Origin: JBFWNZ01 sp050250795
GTDB taxonomy: Bacteria > Pseudomonadota > Alphaproteobacteria > UBA8366
Assembly: GCA_050250795.1 (NCBI GenBank)
Contig: JBFWNZ010000053.1
Location: 1 to 15,788 of the forward strand
Length of the DNA: 15,788 bases
Direction: 5' to 3'
The notes under the pieces were generated by a model. It was not told the origin of the DNA and made no database searches. It was given only the letters and a program-made list of their open reading frames with translations. Positions 8,069 to 13,952 of this stretch are shown in pieces. A program made the position numbers and the translations under genes. The stretch's first letter is position 1. Each line of letters opens with the position of its first letter.

Positions 8069-8764
8069 TCAGTTACAACGGGTTAGGATGGCCTGTTGCG
8101 TGGTGCCCCCATCGAACTTTTGCGACCATCGCATCGTCCCATCGGGCAGCAGGGTATAGGTCGCTGTGTATGAATCGAGCGGCGGCGTAGTGCCATTCTC
8201 GCGGATGGTGAACACACCCCCGGAATTGGTCCCGGTTTCCGTATTGGTTCCGTAGCCGCCGCCGACAAGCTTCTTAAACCGGCTGACAAGCTGGTTGCCT
8301 CGAAACTCCAACCAGGTGTCGGATTGTCCCGGATGGCACCAGCGACCGGCTAACGGAGCGCCATTCCGGTTCGCGGCGCCCTGCGTTCCCCCCTGCTCGG
8401 CTTCGCCGGACCCTGCGCCGCTGTTGCCCCGCATGCCGGGCGCGGACGATCCCGCCGGTGCGCCCGATTCCTCCTTGCCGCCTTCCAGGCGCCAGGCCAT
8501 GTGATCGCGCCATCGCGGTTCGGCGTCCGAGCACGGCTCGTAAAGCTTCCAGCTTCCATCCGTGCAGACATGCGACCGCCCCTCATGACACAGCTTCGTG
8601 CCATTCGCCCAGCGGTTCATCCGCGTTGTCCCGCCGACGCTTTCAACCAAGGGCCGCGTGAGATACGGGCATTCGCCGGCCGCCGATGCCACTCCCGTTC
8701 CGAGCGACAGAATCGGAAGAATCAGGCCCGCATAGAGCACGAGCGTCTTAGATTCCATCGACAT
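8069..8764 (-). CDS. Secreted cysteine-containing protein of unknown function
   Basis: I do not recognise this 231-residue protein. It starts with a convincing signal peptide (hydrophobic 8-27, cleavage near ASA-AGE). It has three parts: an N-terminal Cys segment (C32, C59, C67, C78) containing LCHEGRSHVCTDGSW; a Gly/Ser/Glu linker at about 94-138; and a C-terminal beta-rich part (139-231) beginning AGRWCHPG and ending TRCN, with C143 and C230. Six cysteines after the signal suggest disulfides in the periplasm or outside the cell. The C-terminal pattern GRWxxPG...TWLEF...LLPDGTMRW resembles small secreted ligand-binding or stress folds, but no family can be named. Codon use is visibly less GC-rich than its neighbours, which hints at transfer or relaxed selection. 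Two ATGs two codons apart (8764, 8758) are both possible starts; AAAAGG precedes them. Confidence 0.75.
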   Translation of the reverse strand: MSMESKTLVLYAGLILPILSLGTGVASAAGECPYLTRPLVESVGGTTRMNRWANGTKLCHEGRSHVCTDGSWKLYEPCSDAEPRWRDHMAWRLEGGKEESGAPAGSSAPGMRGNSGAGSGEAEQGGTQGAANRNGAPLAGRWCHPGQSDTWLEFRGNQLVSRFKKLVGGGYGTNTETGTNSGGVFTIRENGTTPPLDSYTATYTLLPDGTMRWSQKFDGGTTQQAILTRCN

Positions 8765-8904
8765 ACGCCTTTTGCCTTTCCGACATTAATCGAGTGAACC
8801 TTCCAACTCGTTGCGAATTCAAAGTAACCAGACTCCGGCTGGCTGGGAAGCGGACGCCACGATGCTGCGGCATCCCCGCCCGGGCCAATGAGAGGTTGCC
8901 GCAC

Positions 8905-8932
8905 ATGACAAAGGCCTGCAGCGGCGGATAAA
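8905..8932 (+). promoter_or_regulatory. Possible housekeeping promoter of the acetyltransferase gene
   Basis: ATGACA (8905-8910) and GATAAA (8927-8932), 16 bases apart, resemble a sigma-70 -35/-10 pair about 57 bases before the likely start codon. The surrounding 225 bases between the two divergent genes are notably AT-richer than the rest, as expected of a promoter region. No other gene is visible there. Confidence 0.3.
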
Positions 8933-8989
8933 TGCCGATATGTTTGTGCAACAGAGACGATGGTTCCTTCCAACAGTTGCAAGGTCCCC

Positions 8990-9838
8990 ATGCTTTCCAT
9001 CCGCCCCATGACCCAAGCCGACCTCGCGCTGGCCATCGACTGGGCCGCCGCCGAGGGTTGGAATCCCGGCCTCGACGATGCCGGCTGCTTCCTGGCCGCC
9101 GATGCGCAAGGCTTCCTGATGAGCTGGCTGGGCGACGCGCCCGCCGCCTGCATCTCGGTCGTGCGCTATGGCGCCGATTACGGCTTCCTCGGCTTCTACA
9201 TCTCGCCGCCGGCGCATCGCGGCCGGGGGCATGGCTGGGCGGTGTGGCAGGCGGGCATGGACCGGCTGGCGGGCCGCACGGTCGGGTTGGACGGGGTGGT
9301 GGACCAGCAGGCGAATTATGCGCGCTCGGGCTTCGTGCTGGCGCATCGCAACCTGCGCTATGGCGGCAGAGTCGCGGTGGACGCCCCCGGCGCGGCCGAG
9401 GCGGCGGGGCGGCTGGTCGATGCGTCCGCGCTGCCGGTCGCGGACCTGATCGCCTATGACCGGCCCTTCTTCCCGGCGCCGCGCGACGCGTTCCTGTCCT
9501 GCTGGCTGAACCCGGCGCACCGCGCCAGCCTCGCACTGATCCGCGACGGCGCCATCGCCGGCTACGGCACCATCCGCGCCTGCCGCGAGGGGTTCAAGAT
9601 CGGCCCGCTGTTCGCGGAGGACGCGGCCGGGGCCGACCTGCTGTTCCGCGGCCTCGCGGCGCGGGCGAATGGAGAACCGGTCTATCTCGACCCGCCCGAG
9701 GTCAACGCGGCGGCGGTGGCGCTGGCGCGGCGCTATGGCCTCTCGCCCTGCTTCGAGACCGCCCGCATGTATCGCGGCCCCGCCCCCGCCCTGCCCCTCG
9801 ACCGCATCTTCGGCATCACCACCTTCGAACTGGGTTGA
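8990..9838 (+). CDS. Two-domain GNAT acetyltransferase
   Basis: This 282-residue protein is probably a cytoplasmic N-acetyltransferase using acetyl-CoA. The N-terminal GNAT domain (about 1-125) opens with SIRPMTQADL and carries the acetyl-CoA loop in HRGRGHG (R77-G82), followed by the NYARSGF motif typical of the last helix-strand. The second half (about 150-282), with DRPFFPAPRDAFLSCWL, GYGTIR...IGPLFAE and EPVYLDPPEVN, fits the Acetyltransf_18 domain seen behind GNAT domains in YitH/HolE-like proteins. The start at MLSIRP was chosen because it matches usual GNAT beginnings and has AAGG upstream. An ATG ten codons earlier (8960) cannot be excluded. The substrate is not predictable, and no neighbour suggests one. 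Confidence 0.87.
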   Translation: MLSIRPMTQADLALAIDWAAAEGWNPGLDDAGCFLAADAQGFLMSWLGDAPAACISVVRYGADYGFLGFYISPPAHRGRGHGWAVWQAGMDRLAGRTVGLDGVVDQQANYARSGFVLAHRNLRYGGRVAVDAPGAAEAAGRLVDASALPVADLIAYDRPFFPAPRDAFLSCWLNPAHRASLALIRDGAIAGYGTIRACREGFKIGPLFAEDAAGADLLFRGLAARANGEPVYLDPPEVNAAAVALARRYGLSPCFETARMYRGPAPALPLDRIFGITTFELG

Positions 9839-10024
9839 GCCGGGCGAGCTGGGCTGAGCCTCCGGAAACAGGATTTTCCTCCTTAAATTCGGCCTCGATC
9901 CTCCCCATATCCCAGGCTCCCGCCAAGTGCCGAGGGCAGCCCTCGGGGCGGAATATCCACAAGGAGCGTGGGGCCAATGTTAACATTTGCGTACATTTTC
10001 GGCGGCTGGGCCCATCGGCGGCAG

Positions 10025-10092
10025 ATGGCCGGGCCGAGCCCGGCCATGACGCCCCTGAAAAATATCGTCATGCGCGGACTCGATCCGCGCAT
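10025..10092. repeat. Pair of REP-like palindromes, opposite orientation
   Basis: The first is ATGGCCGGGC (10025-10034), loop CGA, then GCCCGGCCAT (10038-10047), followed by GAC. The second is ATGCGCGGA (10070-10078), loop CTCGA, then TCCGCGCAT (10084-10092), preceded by GTC. Read from their GTCAT ends, the two point away from one another. GTCAT-headed GC-rich palindromes of this kind are common intergenic repeats in Alphaproteobacteria. Confidence 0.75.
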
Positions 10093-10142
10093 CCGCCGCG
10101 ATCCGCAGCGGCCCCTGTTAACATGTGCGAACATTCTTCCCG

Positions 10143-10233
10143 GTCATTCCCGCGAACGCGGGAATCCAGGGCCAGCGGCACCCTGCCGGTTCCCCTGGAT
10201 TCCGGCTCTCCGCTGCGCTCCGGCCGGAATGAC
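10143..10233. repeat. REP-like pair forming a MITE-like inverted repeat
   Basis: The outer arms GTCATTCC (10143-10150) and GGAATGAC (10226-10233) and the inner arms GGAATCCAGG (10161-10170) and CCTGGATTCC (10194-10203) are perfect inverted matches. They make a 91-base imperfect palindrome. Each half also folds on itself: ATTCCCGCG with CGCGGGAAT, and ATTCCGG with CCGGAAT. It lies exactly between copies 2 and 3 of the 23-bp motif. Confidence 0.78.
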
Positions 10234-10411
10234 GGCAAGGGGACCTGTTTACAAATGATGACATTTTCGCCGTCCCGCGCGGCCGCCCGCCCCGCCCTCG
10301 TCGCGCGGCGCGGGGCCGGGTGGTGACAAATGACGGCATTTGCGGCCACTCTTGCGCCCAGACCGCCCGGCCGGGGTGCCGGGCCATGAACGCCCAGGGA
10401 GGAATTCGTAT

Positions 10412-11170
10412 ATGGATCTGCAATTGAAGGGCAAGACCTGCCTCGTCAGCGGGGCCAGCATCGGCATCGGCCACGGCATCGCGCGGGCGCTGGCGGCGGA
10501 GGGCGCGCGGGTCGCCATCACGGCGCGGCGCGTCAACCTGCTGGAGGAGCTGGCCGAGACCATCGTCGCCGAGGGCGGCGAGCGGCCGGTGATCATCCCC
10601 GGCGACATCGCGACCGACGAGGGACCGGGCAATGTGGCGGCTGCCGCGCTCAAGGCATTCGGCCATGTCGACGTGATGGTGAACAATGTCGGCGGCTCGC
10701 GGCCGATGGCCTGGGACGCGCCCGAGGAGCTGTGGGAGGAGGGCTATCGCCTCAACTTCCTCGCCGCCCGGCGCATGACCACGCCGCTGATCCACGGCAT
10801 GATCGAGAACCGCTTCGGCCGCATCATCTCCATCACCGGCAGCACCGAGGCGCGCGGCGTGAACGCGGCCACCTCGTCCAAGGCCGCCATCACCGCCTGG
10901 TCCAAGGGCCTGTCCAAGGACCTCGGCAAATACGGCATCACATCCAACTGCATTCCGCCGGGGCGCATCAACTCCGAGCAGATCCTGAACAAGCTGCATC
11001 CCGATCCGGTCGCGCGCGAGGCCTATGCCAAGGCGAACGTGCCGGCGGGCTATTTCGGCGAGCCCGAGGATCTGGCCGTGCTGGTCGCCTTCCTCGCCTC
11101 GCCGCGCGCCCGCTACATCAACGGCGAGGTCATCCATGTGGATGGCGGCATGCGGATGTTCACATTCTAG
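10412..11170 (+). CDS. SDR-family protein lacking the catalytic tyrosine
   Basis: This 252-residue Rossmann-fold protein is of the short-chain dehydrogenase family. The cofactor loop SGASIGIG is at 13-20, the NNAG-type motif reads NNVG (91-94), and the C-terminal IPPGRI and VHVDGGM fit a FabG-like member. In classical enzymes Ser, Tyr and Lys stand at spacing 0, +13 and +17. Here Ser140 (ISIT) and Lys157 (TSSK) are in place, but position 153 is Ala; helix Asn115 is kept. It therefore resembles the 'BKR-like' SDR subgroup that lacks a perfect catalytic tetrad, and it may not be an ordinary oxidoreductase. ATG follows GGGAGGA at good spacing; a 24-codon upstream extension is rejected. The locus continues downstream with a PRC-barrel gene (own promoter) and a ThDP enzyme. 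Confidence 0.88.
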   Translation: MDLQLKGKTCLVSGASIGIGHGIARALAAEGARVAITARRVNLLEELAETIVAEGGERPVIIPGDIATDEGPGNVAAAALKAFGHVDVMVNNVGGSRPMAWDAPEELWEEGYRLNFLAARRMTTPLIHGMIENRFGRIISITGSTEARGVNAATSSKAAITAWSKGLSKDLGKYGITSNCIPPGRINSEQILNKLHPDPVAREAYAKANVPAGYFGEPEDLAVLVAFLASPRARYINGEVIHVDGGMRMFTF

Positions 11171-11189
11171 GACAAGGACATGCGCGCGG

Positions 11190-11220
11190 CCGGCGGGAAC
11201 AAAACCGCCGCCCGCCGGTT
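11190..11220 (+). promoter_or_regulatory. EcfG-like promoter of the second PRC-barrel gene, with overlapping hairpin
   Basis: GGAAC (11196-11200) and GGTT (11217-11220) are 16 bases apart, the same layout as upstream of the first PRC-barrel gene. The start would lie about 35 bases before the ATG. The same DNA forms an 8-bp inverted repeat, CCGGCGGG (11190-11197) and CCCGCCGG (11211-11218). That could end SDR transcription or modulate the promoter. Confidence 0.5.
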
Positions 11221-11259
11221 CTCACCGCTCCAGACATCAACCAGGAAGCGGAGGGAACC

Positions 11260-11646
11260 ATGGGTCAGCCCCAGAACGAAGCGCTCGCCCGGCGCGAATC
11301 GGGCAATCTGATCGCGGCCGACAAGGTCGAAGGCACCAAGGTGTGCAATGCCCAGGGCGAGAAGCTGGGCGCGATCGAGAACGTGATGATCGACAAGCTG
11401 TCGGGCAAGGTCGCCTATGCGGTCATGACCTTCGGCGGCTTCCTCGGCATGGGCGAGAAGCGGCATGCCCTGCCGTGGAGCGTGCTGTCCTACGACACCG
11501 CCGAGGACGGCTATGTCGTGAACCTCGACAAGAAGACGCTGGAGACCGCGCCGACCTATGAGCCGGGCCAGGTCGTGGACTGGAACGACCGCGCCTGGGG
11601 CCAGCGCCTGCACGAGCATTACCGCGCCGATCCGTACTGGATGTAA
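11260..11646 (+). CDS. Cytoplasmic PRC-barrel domain protein
   Basis: This 128-residue protein has no signal peptide or membrane segment. The PRC-barrel occupies about 16-95: SGNLIAADKVEGTKV, then GEKLGAIENVMIDKLSGKVAYAVMTFGGFLGMGEKRHALPW, the usual two-strand repeat with the GGFLG-MGE turn. An acidic, Trp-containing tail ends in YRADPYWM. ATG follows GGAGGGAACC. The core clearly matches the exported PRC-barrel protein at 7405-7974 (IGDIDDVLID, GGFLGLGE), so the window holds two paralogues in different compartments. The EcfG-like promoter suggests induction in stress or stationary phase. The family has RNA- and protein-binding members; no function can be fixed here. Confidence 0.88.
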   Translation: MGQPQNEALARRESGNLIAADKVEGTKVCNAQGEKLGAIENVMIDKLSGKVAYAVMTFGGFLGMGEKRHALPWSVLSYDTAEDGYVVNLDKKTLETAPTYEPGQVVDWNDRAWGQRLHEHYRADPYWM

Positions 11647-11663
11647 CCGGCGTGAGGTGACGA

Positions 11664-11745
11664 CACCGGCGGGGCGCTTCTGCCAGGCGCCGCTCCGCCG
11701 GTGGCTCGACGGGCCGCATCCCACGGGATCGCGGCCCGTCTCTCT
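11664..11745 (+). terminator. Two successive hairpins after the PRC-barrel gene
   Basis: The first has arms CACCGGCGG (11664-11672) and CCGCCGGTG (11695-11703), with inner GGCGC/GCGCC pairing. The second has arms GACGGGCCGC (11708-11717) and GCGGCCCGTC (11731-11740). Its loop can pair further (ATCC with GGAT), and the T/C-rich TCTCT follows. The second looks like an intrinsic terminator separating the PRC-barrel gene from the ThDP enzyme gene. Confidence 0.65.
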
Positions 11746-11775
11746 GTCCGGCCCCTGTCGCGCCCTGGGCGGTTG

Positions 11776-11829
11776 CCCGCCGTCGCGGTTGCGTGCAGGA
11801 TCGCCCCGCCGCACCGCAACGACGGGCGG
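11776..11829 (+). promoter_or_regulatory. Imperfect hairpin in the leader of the ThDP enzyme gene
   Basis: CCCGCCGTC...GTTGCG (11776-11793) can pair with CGCAAC-GACGGGCGG (11815-11829), with a bulge. It lies about 30 bases before the start codon and downstream of the preceding terminator, so it could belong to the leader or promoter. No conserved riboswitch is recognised. Confidence 0.25.
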
Positions 11830-11859
11830 TTGGGAATCGCCTTGCCGGGAGGGAACGAG

Positions 11860-13509
11860 ATGGCGAAGTCGGGTGCGCGGCTGCTGATCGAGACGCTGGT
11901 CAACCACGGGGTGGACCGCTTCTTCTGCGTCCCCGGCGAAAGCTATCTCAAGGTGATGGACGAACTGGTGGACGACCCGGTCCTGCGCGTCGTCACCTGC
12001 CGCCACGAAGGGGGCGCCGCCTTCATGGCCGCCGCCGATGCGCGCGCCAGCGGCAAGCCGGCCGTGCTGTTCGCCAGCCGCGGCCCCGGCGCGACCAACG
12101 CCTCCATCGCCATCCACTCGGCGATGCAGGGCGCGGTGCCGCTGGTCGCCTGCCTGGGCCAGGTCAGCACACCCAAGCTGGGGCGCGGCGGGTTGCAGGA
12201 GATGGATTTCGGCGCCGTGTTCGGGCCCATGTGCAAGCATGTCGAGCAGGTGCAGGACCCCGGCCGGATCGGCGAGATCGTCGCCCGCGCCTTCCAGATC
12301 GCCACATCCGGCACGCCCGGCCCGGTGGTGATCGGCCTGCCGACCGACATGCTGACCGCCACCTCGGACAAGCCGGCCGGCCGGCCGCGCGCGACGCCGC
12401 GGGCGCTGGCGTCCGATGCCGACCTCGCCGCCGTGGCCGAGCGGATCGCCCAGGCCGAGCGGCCGGTGCTGATCGCCGGCAGCCTCGCCGATTCGGCCGA
12501 GGCGCGCGCCGCCCTGCTCGCCGTCAGCGAGCGCTGGGGCCTGCCGGTCATGACCTCCTACACCCATCAGGACCTGTTCCCGAACGGCCATCCGCATTGG
12601 GGCGGCGAGCTGGGCATCCGGCCGCCCAAGGGCGTGGTCGAGGCGGCCAAGGGCGCCGACCTCGTGCTGGCCGTCGGCACCCGCATGCTCGACATGACCA
12701 GCCAGGGCTTCACCATCCCCGGCGCCGGGCAGCGGCTGATCCATGTCTTCCCCGACCCCGACGCGATCGGCGTGAACTTCGAGACCGAACTCGGCCTCGT
12801 CGCCGACGCCGGCGACTTCCTGGCCCGGCTGGCGGCCCGCAACGCGCCCCCCACGCCCGCCGCGCGCGCCGGCTGGATCGCGCGCGCCAATGAGGGCTAT
12901 CGCGAGGGCGCGCGGCTGCGCCTGCGCCAGAGTGCCGACGGCATCGATTTCGGCTGGATGATCAAGGCGATGATCGACCATGTGCCGGACGATGCGGTGA
13001 TCGCCTGCGACGCCGGCAACTTCACCAGCTGGCTGACCCTGCAATACCCCTTCAAGGCGACCCAGACGCTGATCGCGTCCGAGGCGGGGGCGATGGGCAT
13101 GGGCATCCCGGCCGCGGTGGCCGCCGCGATCCGCTATCCCGGCCGCCAGGTGGTGGGCCTCGCCGGCGACGGCGGCGCGCTGATGACCGGCAACGAGTTG
13201 GCGACCGCGGTGAAGGAGCGCGCCAAGGTGCGCCTGATCATCGCCAACAACGCCCATTACGGCACCATCCGGCTGCATCAGGAGATGCACCATCCGCGCC
13301 GCGTCCATGGCGCCAACGACCTCGTCAACCCGGACTTCGCCGCCTGGGGCCGGGCCTTCGGCGCGGCCGGCTTCACCGTGTCGAAGCCCGAGGAGGCCGG
13401 CGAGGTGCTGCGCGCGGCGCTGGCGGCCGACGGGCCGGCGGTGATCGACGTCAAGACGAGCCTGGAGAACATCGTCGCCGTCCGCACCATGGACGAGGTG
13501 CGCGGCTAG
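11860..13509 (+). CDS. Thiamine-diphosphate-dependent enzyme, acetolactate synthase-like
   Basis: This 549-residue enzyme has the three-domain ThDP layout. The N-terminal pyrimidine-binding domain (about 1-170) carries the catalytic Glu50 in CRHEGGAAF, plus GPGATN. The central domain (about 190-330) has VLIAGSLADSAEA and a VGTR motif. The C-terminal cofactor domain has the GDG...NN motif (G436-D437-G438 to N463-N464) that binds Mg-diphosphate. The LQEMDFGAVFGP stretch is typical of the broad acetolactate-synthase-like group. No small regulatory subunit lies nearby, so this is probably not the branched-chain biosynthetic enzyme. It more likely decarboxylates or carboligates an oxo-acid in a catabolic route. 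ATG follows GGGAGGGAACGAG; the 53-codon upstream extension overlaps the terminator and is rejected. It ends 7 bases from the opposing ynfA stop. Confidence 0.9.
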   Translation: MAKSGARLLIETLVNHGVDRFFCVPGESYLKVMDELVDDPVLRVVTCRHEGGAAFMAAADARASGKPAVLFASRGPGATNASIAIHSAMQGAVPLVACLGQVSTPKLGRGGLQEMDFGAVFGPMCKHVEQVQDPGRIGEIVARAFQIATSGTPGPVVIGLPTDMLTATSDKPAGRPRATPRALASDADLAAVAERIAQAERPVLIAGSLADSAEARAALLAVSERWGLPVMTSYTHQDLFPNGHPHWGGELGIRPPKGVVEAAKGADLVLAVGTRMLDMTSQGFTIPGAGQRLIHVFPDPDAIGVNFETELGLVADAGDFLARLAARNAPPTPAARAGWIARANEGYREGARLRLRQSADGIDFGWMIKAMIDHVPDDAVIACDAGNFTSWLTLQYPFKATQTLIASEAGAMGMGIPAAVAAAIRYPGRQVVGLAGDGGALMTGNELATAVKERAKVRLIIANNAHYGTIRLHQEMHHPRRVHGANDLVNPDFAAWGRAFGAAGFTVSKPEEAGEVLRAALAADGPAVIDVKTSLENIVAVRTMDEVRG

Positions 13510-13516
13510 GCGGCGC

Positions 13517-13843
13517 TCAGGCGGGGCGGGGGCCCAGCAGGATCAGGCCGGCGCCGGCGATGCAGATCGCCGCGCCGGCCAGATCCCAGCGATCCGGCGG
13601 CACCCCCTCGACCAGCCACAGCCAGATGAGCGAGGCGGCGATATAGACCCCGCCATAGGCGGCATAGGCGCGGCCGGCGGCCGGGCTGTCGGCCAGCGTC
13701 AGCAGCCAGGCGAAGGCGGCCAGCGAGACCATGCCCGGCAGCAGCCACCAGGGCGAGCGGTCCAGGCGCAGCCAGGCCCAGACGGCGAAACAGCCGCCGA
13801 TCTCGGCCAGCGCCGCCGCCGCATAGATGAGATAGGCGCGCAT
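13517..13843 (-). CDS. ynfA: YnfA family (UPF0060) small membrane protein
   Basis: This 108-residue inner-membrane protein is exactly the length of E. coli YnfA. It has four hydrophobic segments: YLIYAAAALAEIGGCFAVWAWL, LLPGMVSLAAFAWLLTL, AAYGGVYIAASLIWLWLV and LAGAAICIAGAGLILL. The family motifs AEIGGCFAVWAWLR and GRAYAAYGGVYI are present, and the end is LLGPRPA. YnfA proteins are SMR-like candidate multidrug or small-molecule exporters; the substrate is unproven here. The ATG at MRAYLIY (GGTGGCGGG upstream) is chosen over a start 12 codons earlier because length and homology begin there. It is convergent with the ThDP enzyme gene and divergent from the MFS gene. Confidence 0.93.
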   Translation of the reverse strand: MRAYLIYAAAALAEIGGCFAVWAWLRLDRSPWWLLPGMVSLAAFAWLLTLADSPAAGRAYAAYGGVYIAASLIWLWLVEGVPPDRWDLAGAAICIAGAGLILLGPRPA

Positions 13844-13902
13844 CCCGCCACCCGACCACAGAGGGCCCCGCACGCGCAAGCCATTGCCGCGACGGCCCGC
13901 TT

Positions 13903-13918
13903 GGGCTCATATGGGCCC
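13903..13918. promoter_or_regulatory. Imperfect palindrome in the ynfA/MFS divergent gap
   Basis: GGGCTCATATGGGCCC is symmetric apart from one position pair and is centred on CATATG. It lies about 35 bases before the MFS start and 60 bases before the ynfA start, where an operator for either gene could be. Pattern evidence only; no convincing -35/-10 pair was seen beside it. Confidence 0.3.
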
Positions 13919-13952
13919 GCCCGCCCGACCTGCCCGCCGGACAGACCCTAGA

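Larger units (their letters stand above)
9978..10343 (+). repeat. Four dispersed copies of a 23-bp motif
   Basis: Copies lie at 9978-10000, 10116-10138, 10246-10268 and 10321-10343, all in the same orientation. Each begins with TGTTAACA or a close variant (TGTTTACA, TGGTGACA) and ends with ACATTTTC or a close variant. In between is a TG step with variable neighbours. Twelve of 23 positions are identical in all four. Copies 1 and 2 are close to each other, as are copies 3 and 4. Start-to-start distances are 138, 130 and 75 bases. Copy 1 also contains the perfect 12-bp palindrome AATGTTAACATT (9976-9987). The AT-rich motif stands out sharply in this GC-rich DNA. Confidence 0.8.
9839..10411. other. 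Repeat-built intergenic region without genes
   Basis: This is 573 bases without a credible gene. Directly after the acetyltransferase stop the 12-base stretch at its end (CTGGGTTGAGCC) recurs once with one change at 9849-9860. A GC-rich hairpin CCGAGGG/CCCTCGG lies at 9930-9946. From 9978 on the region is a mosaic of a four-copy 23-bp motif and REP-like palindromes (separate entries). Nearest the SDR gene, GGGAGGA (10398-10404) is its ribosome site. Small ORFs crossing the region have no homology-like pattern. Confidence 0.75.

Noticed and set aside
9978..10343. CRISPR array
   Set aside because: Copies are degenerate, spaced 75-138 bases apart, and the intervals hold palindromic repeats, not unique spacers of constant length.
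10118..13308. Minus-strand ORFs of 339 and 713 codons opposite the SDR, PRC-barrel and ThDP enzyme genes
   Set aside because: Composition is typical of antisense in GC-rich DNA, with no motifs. The plus strand is clearly coding.
11860..13509. Biosynthetic acetolactate synthase (ilvB/ilvI)
   Set aside because: No small regulatory subunit or ilvC is adjacent; the sequence fits the broader ThDP group rather than the branched-chain enzyme.
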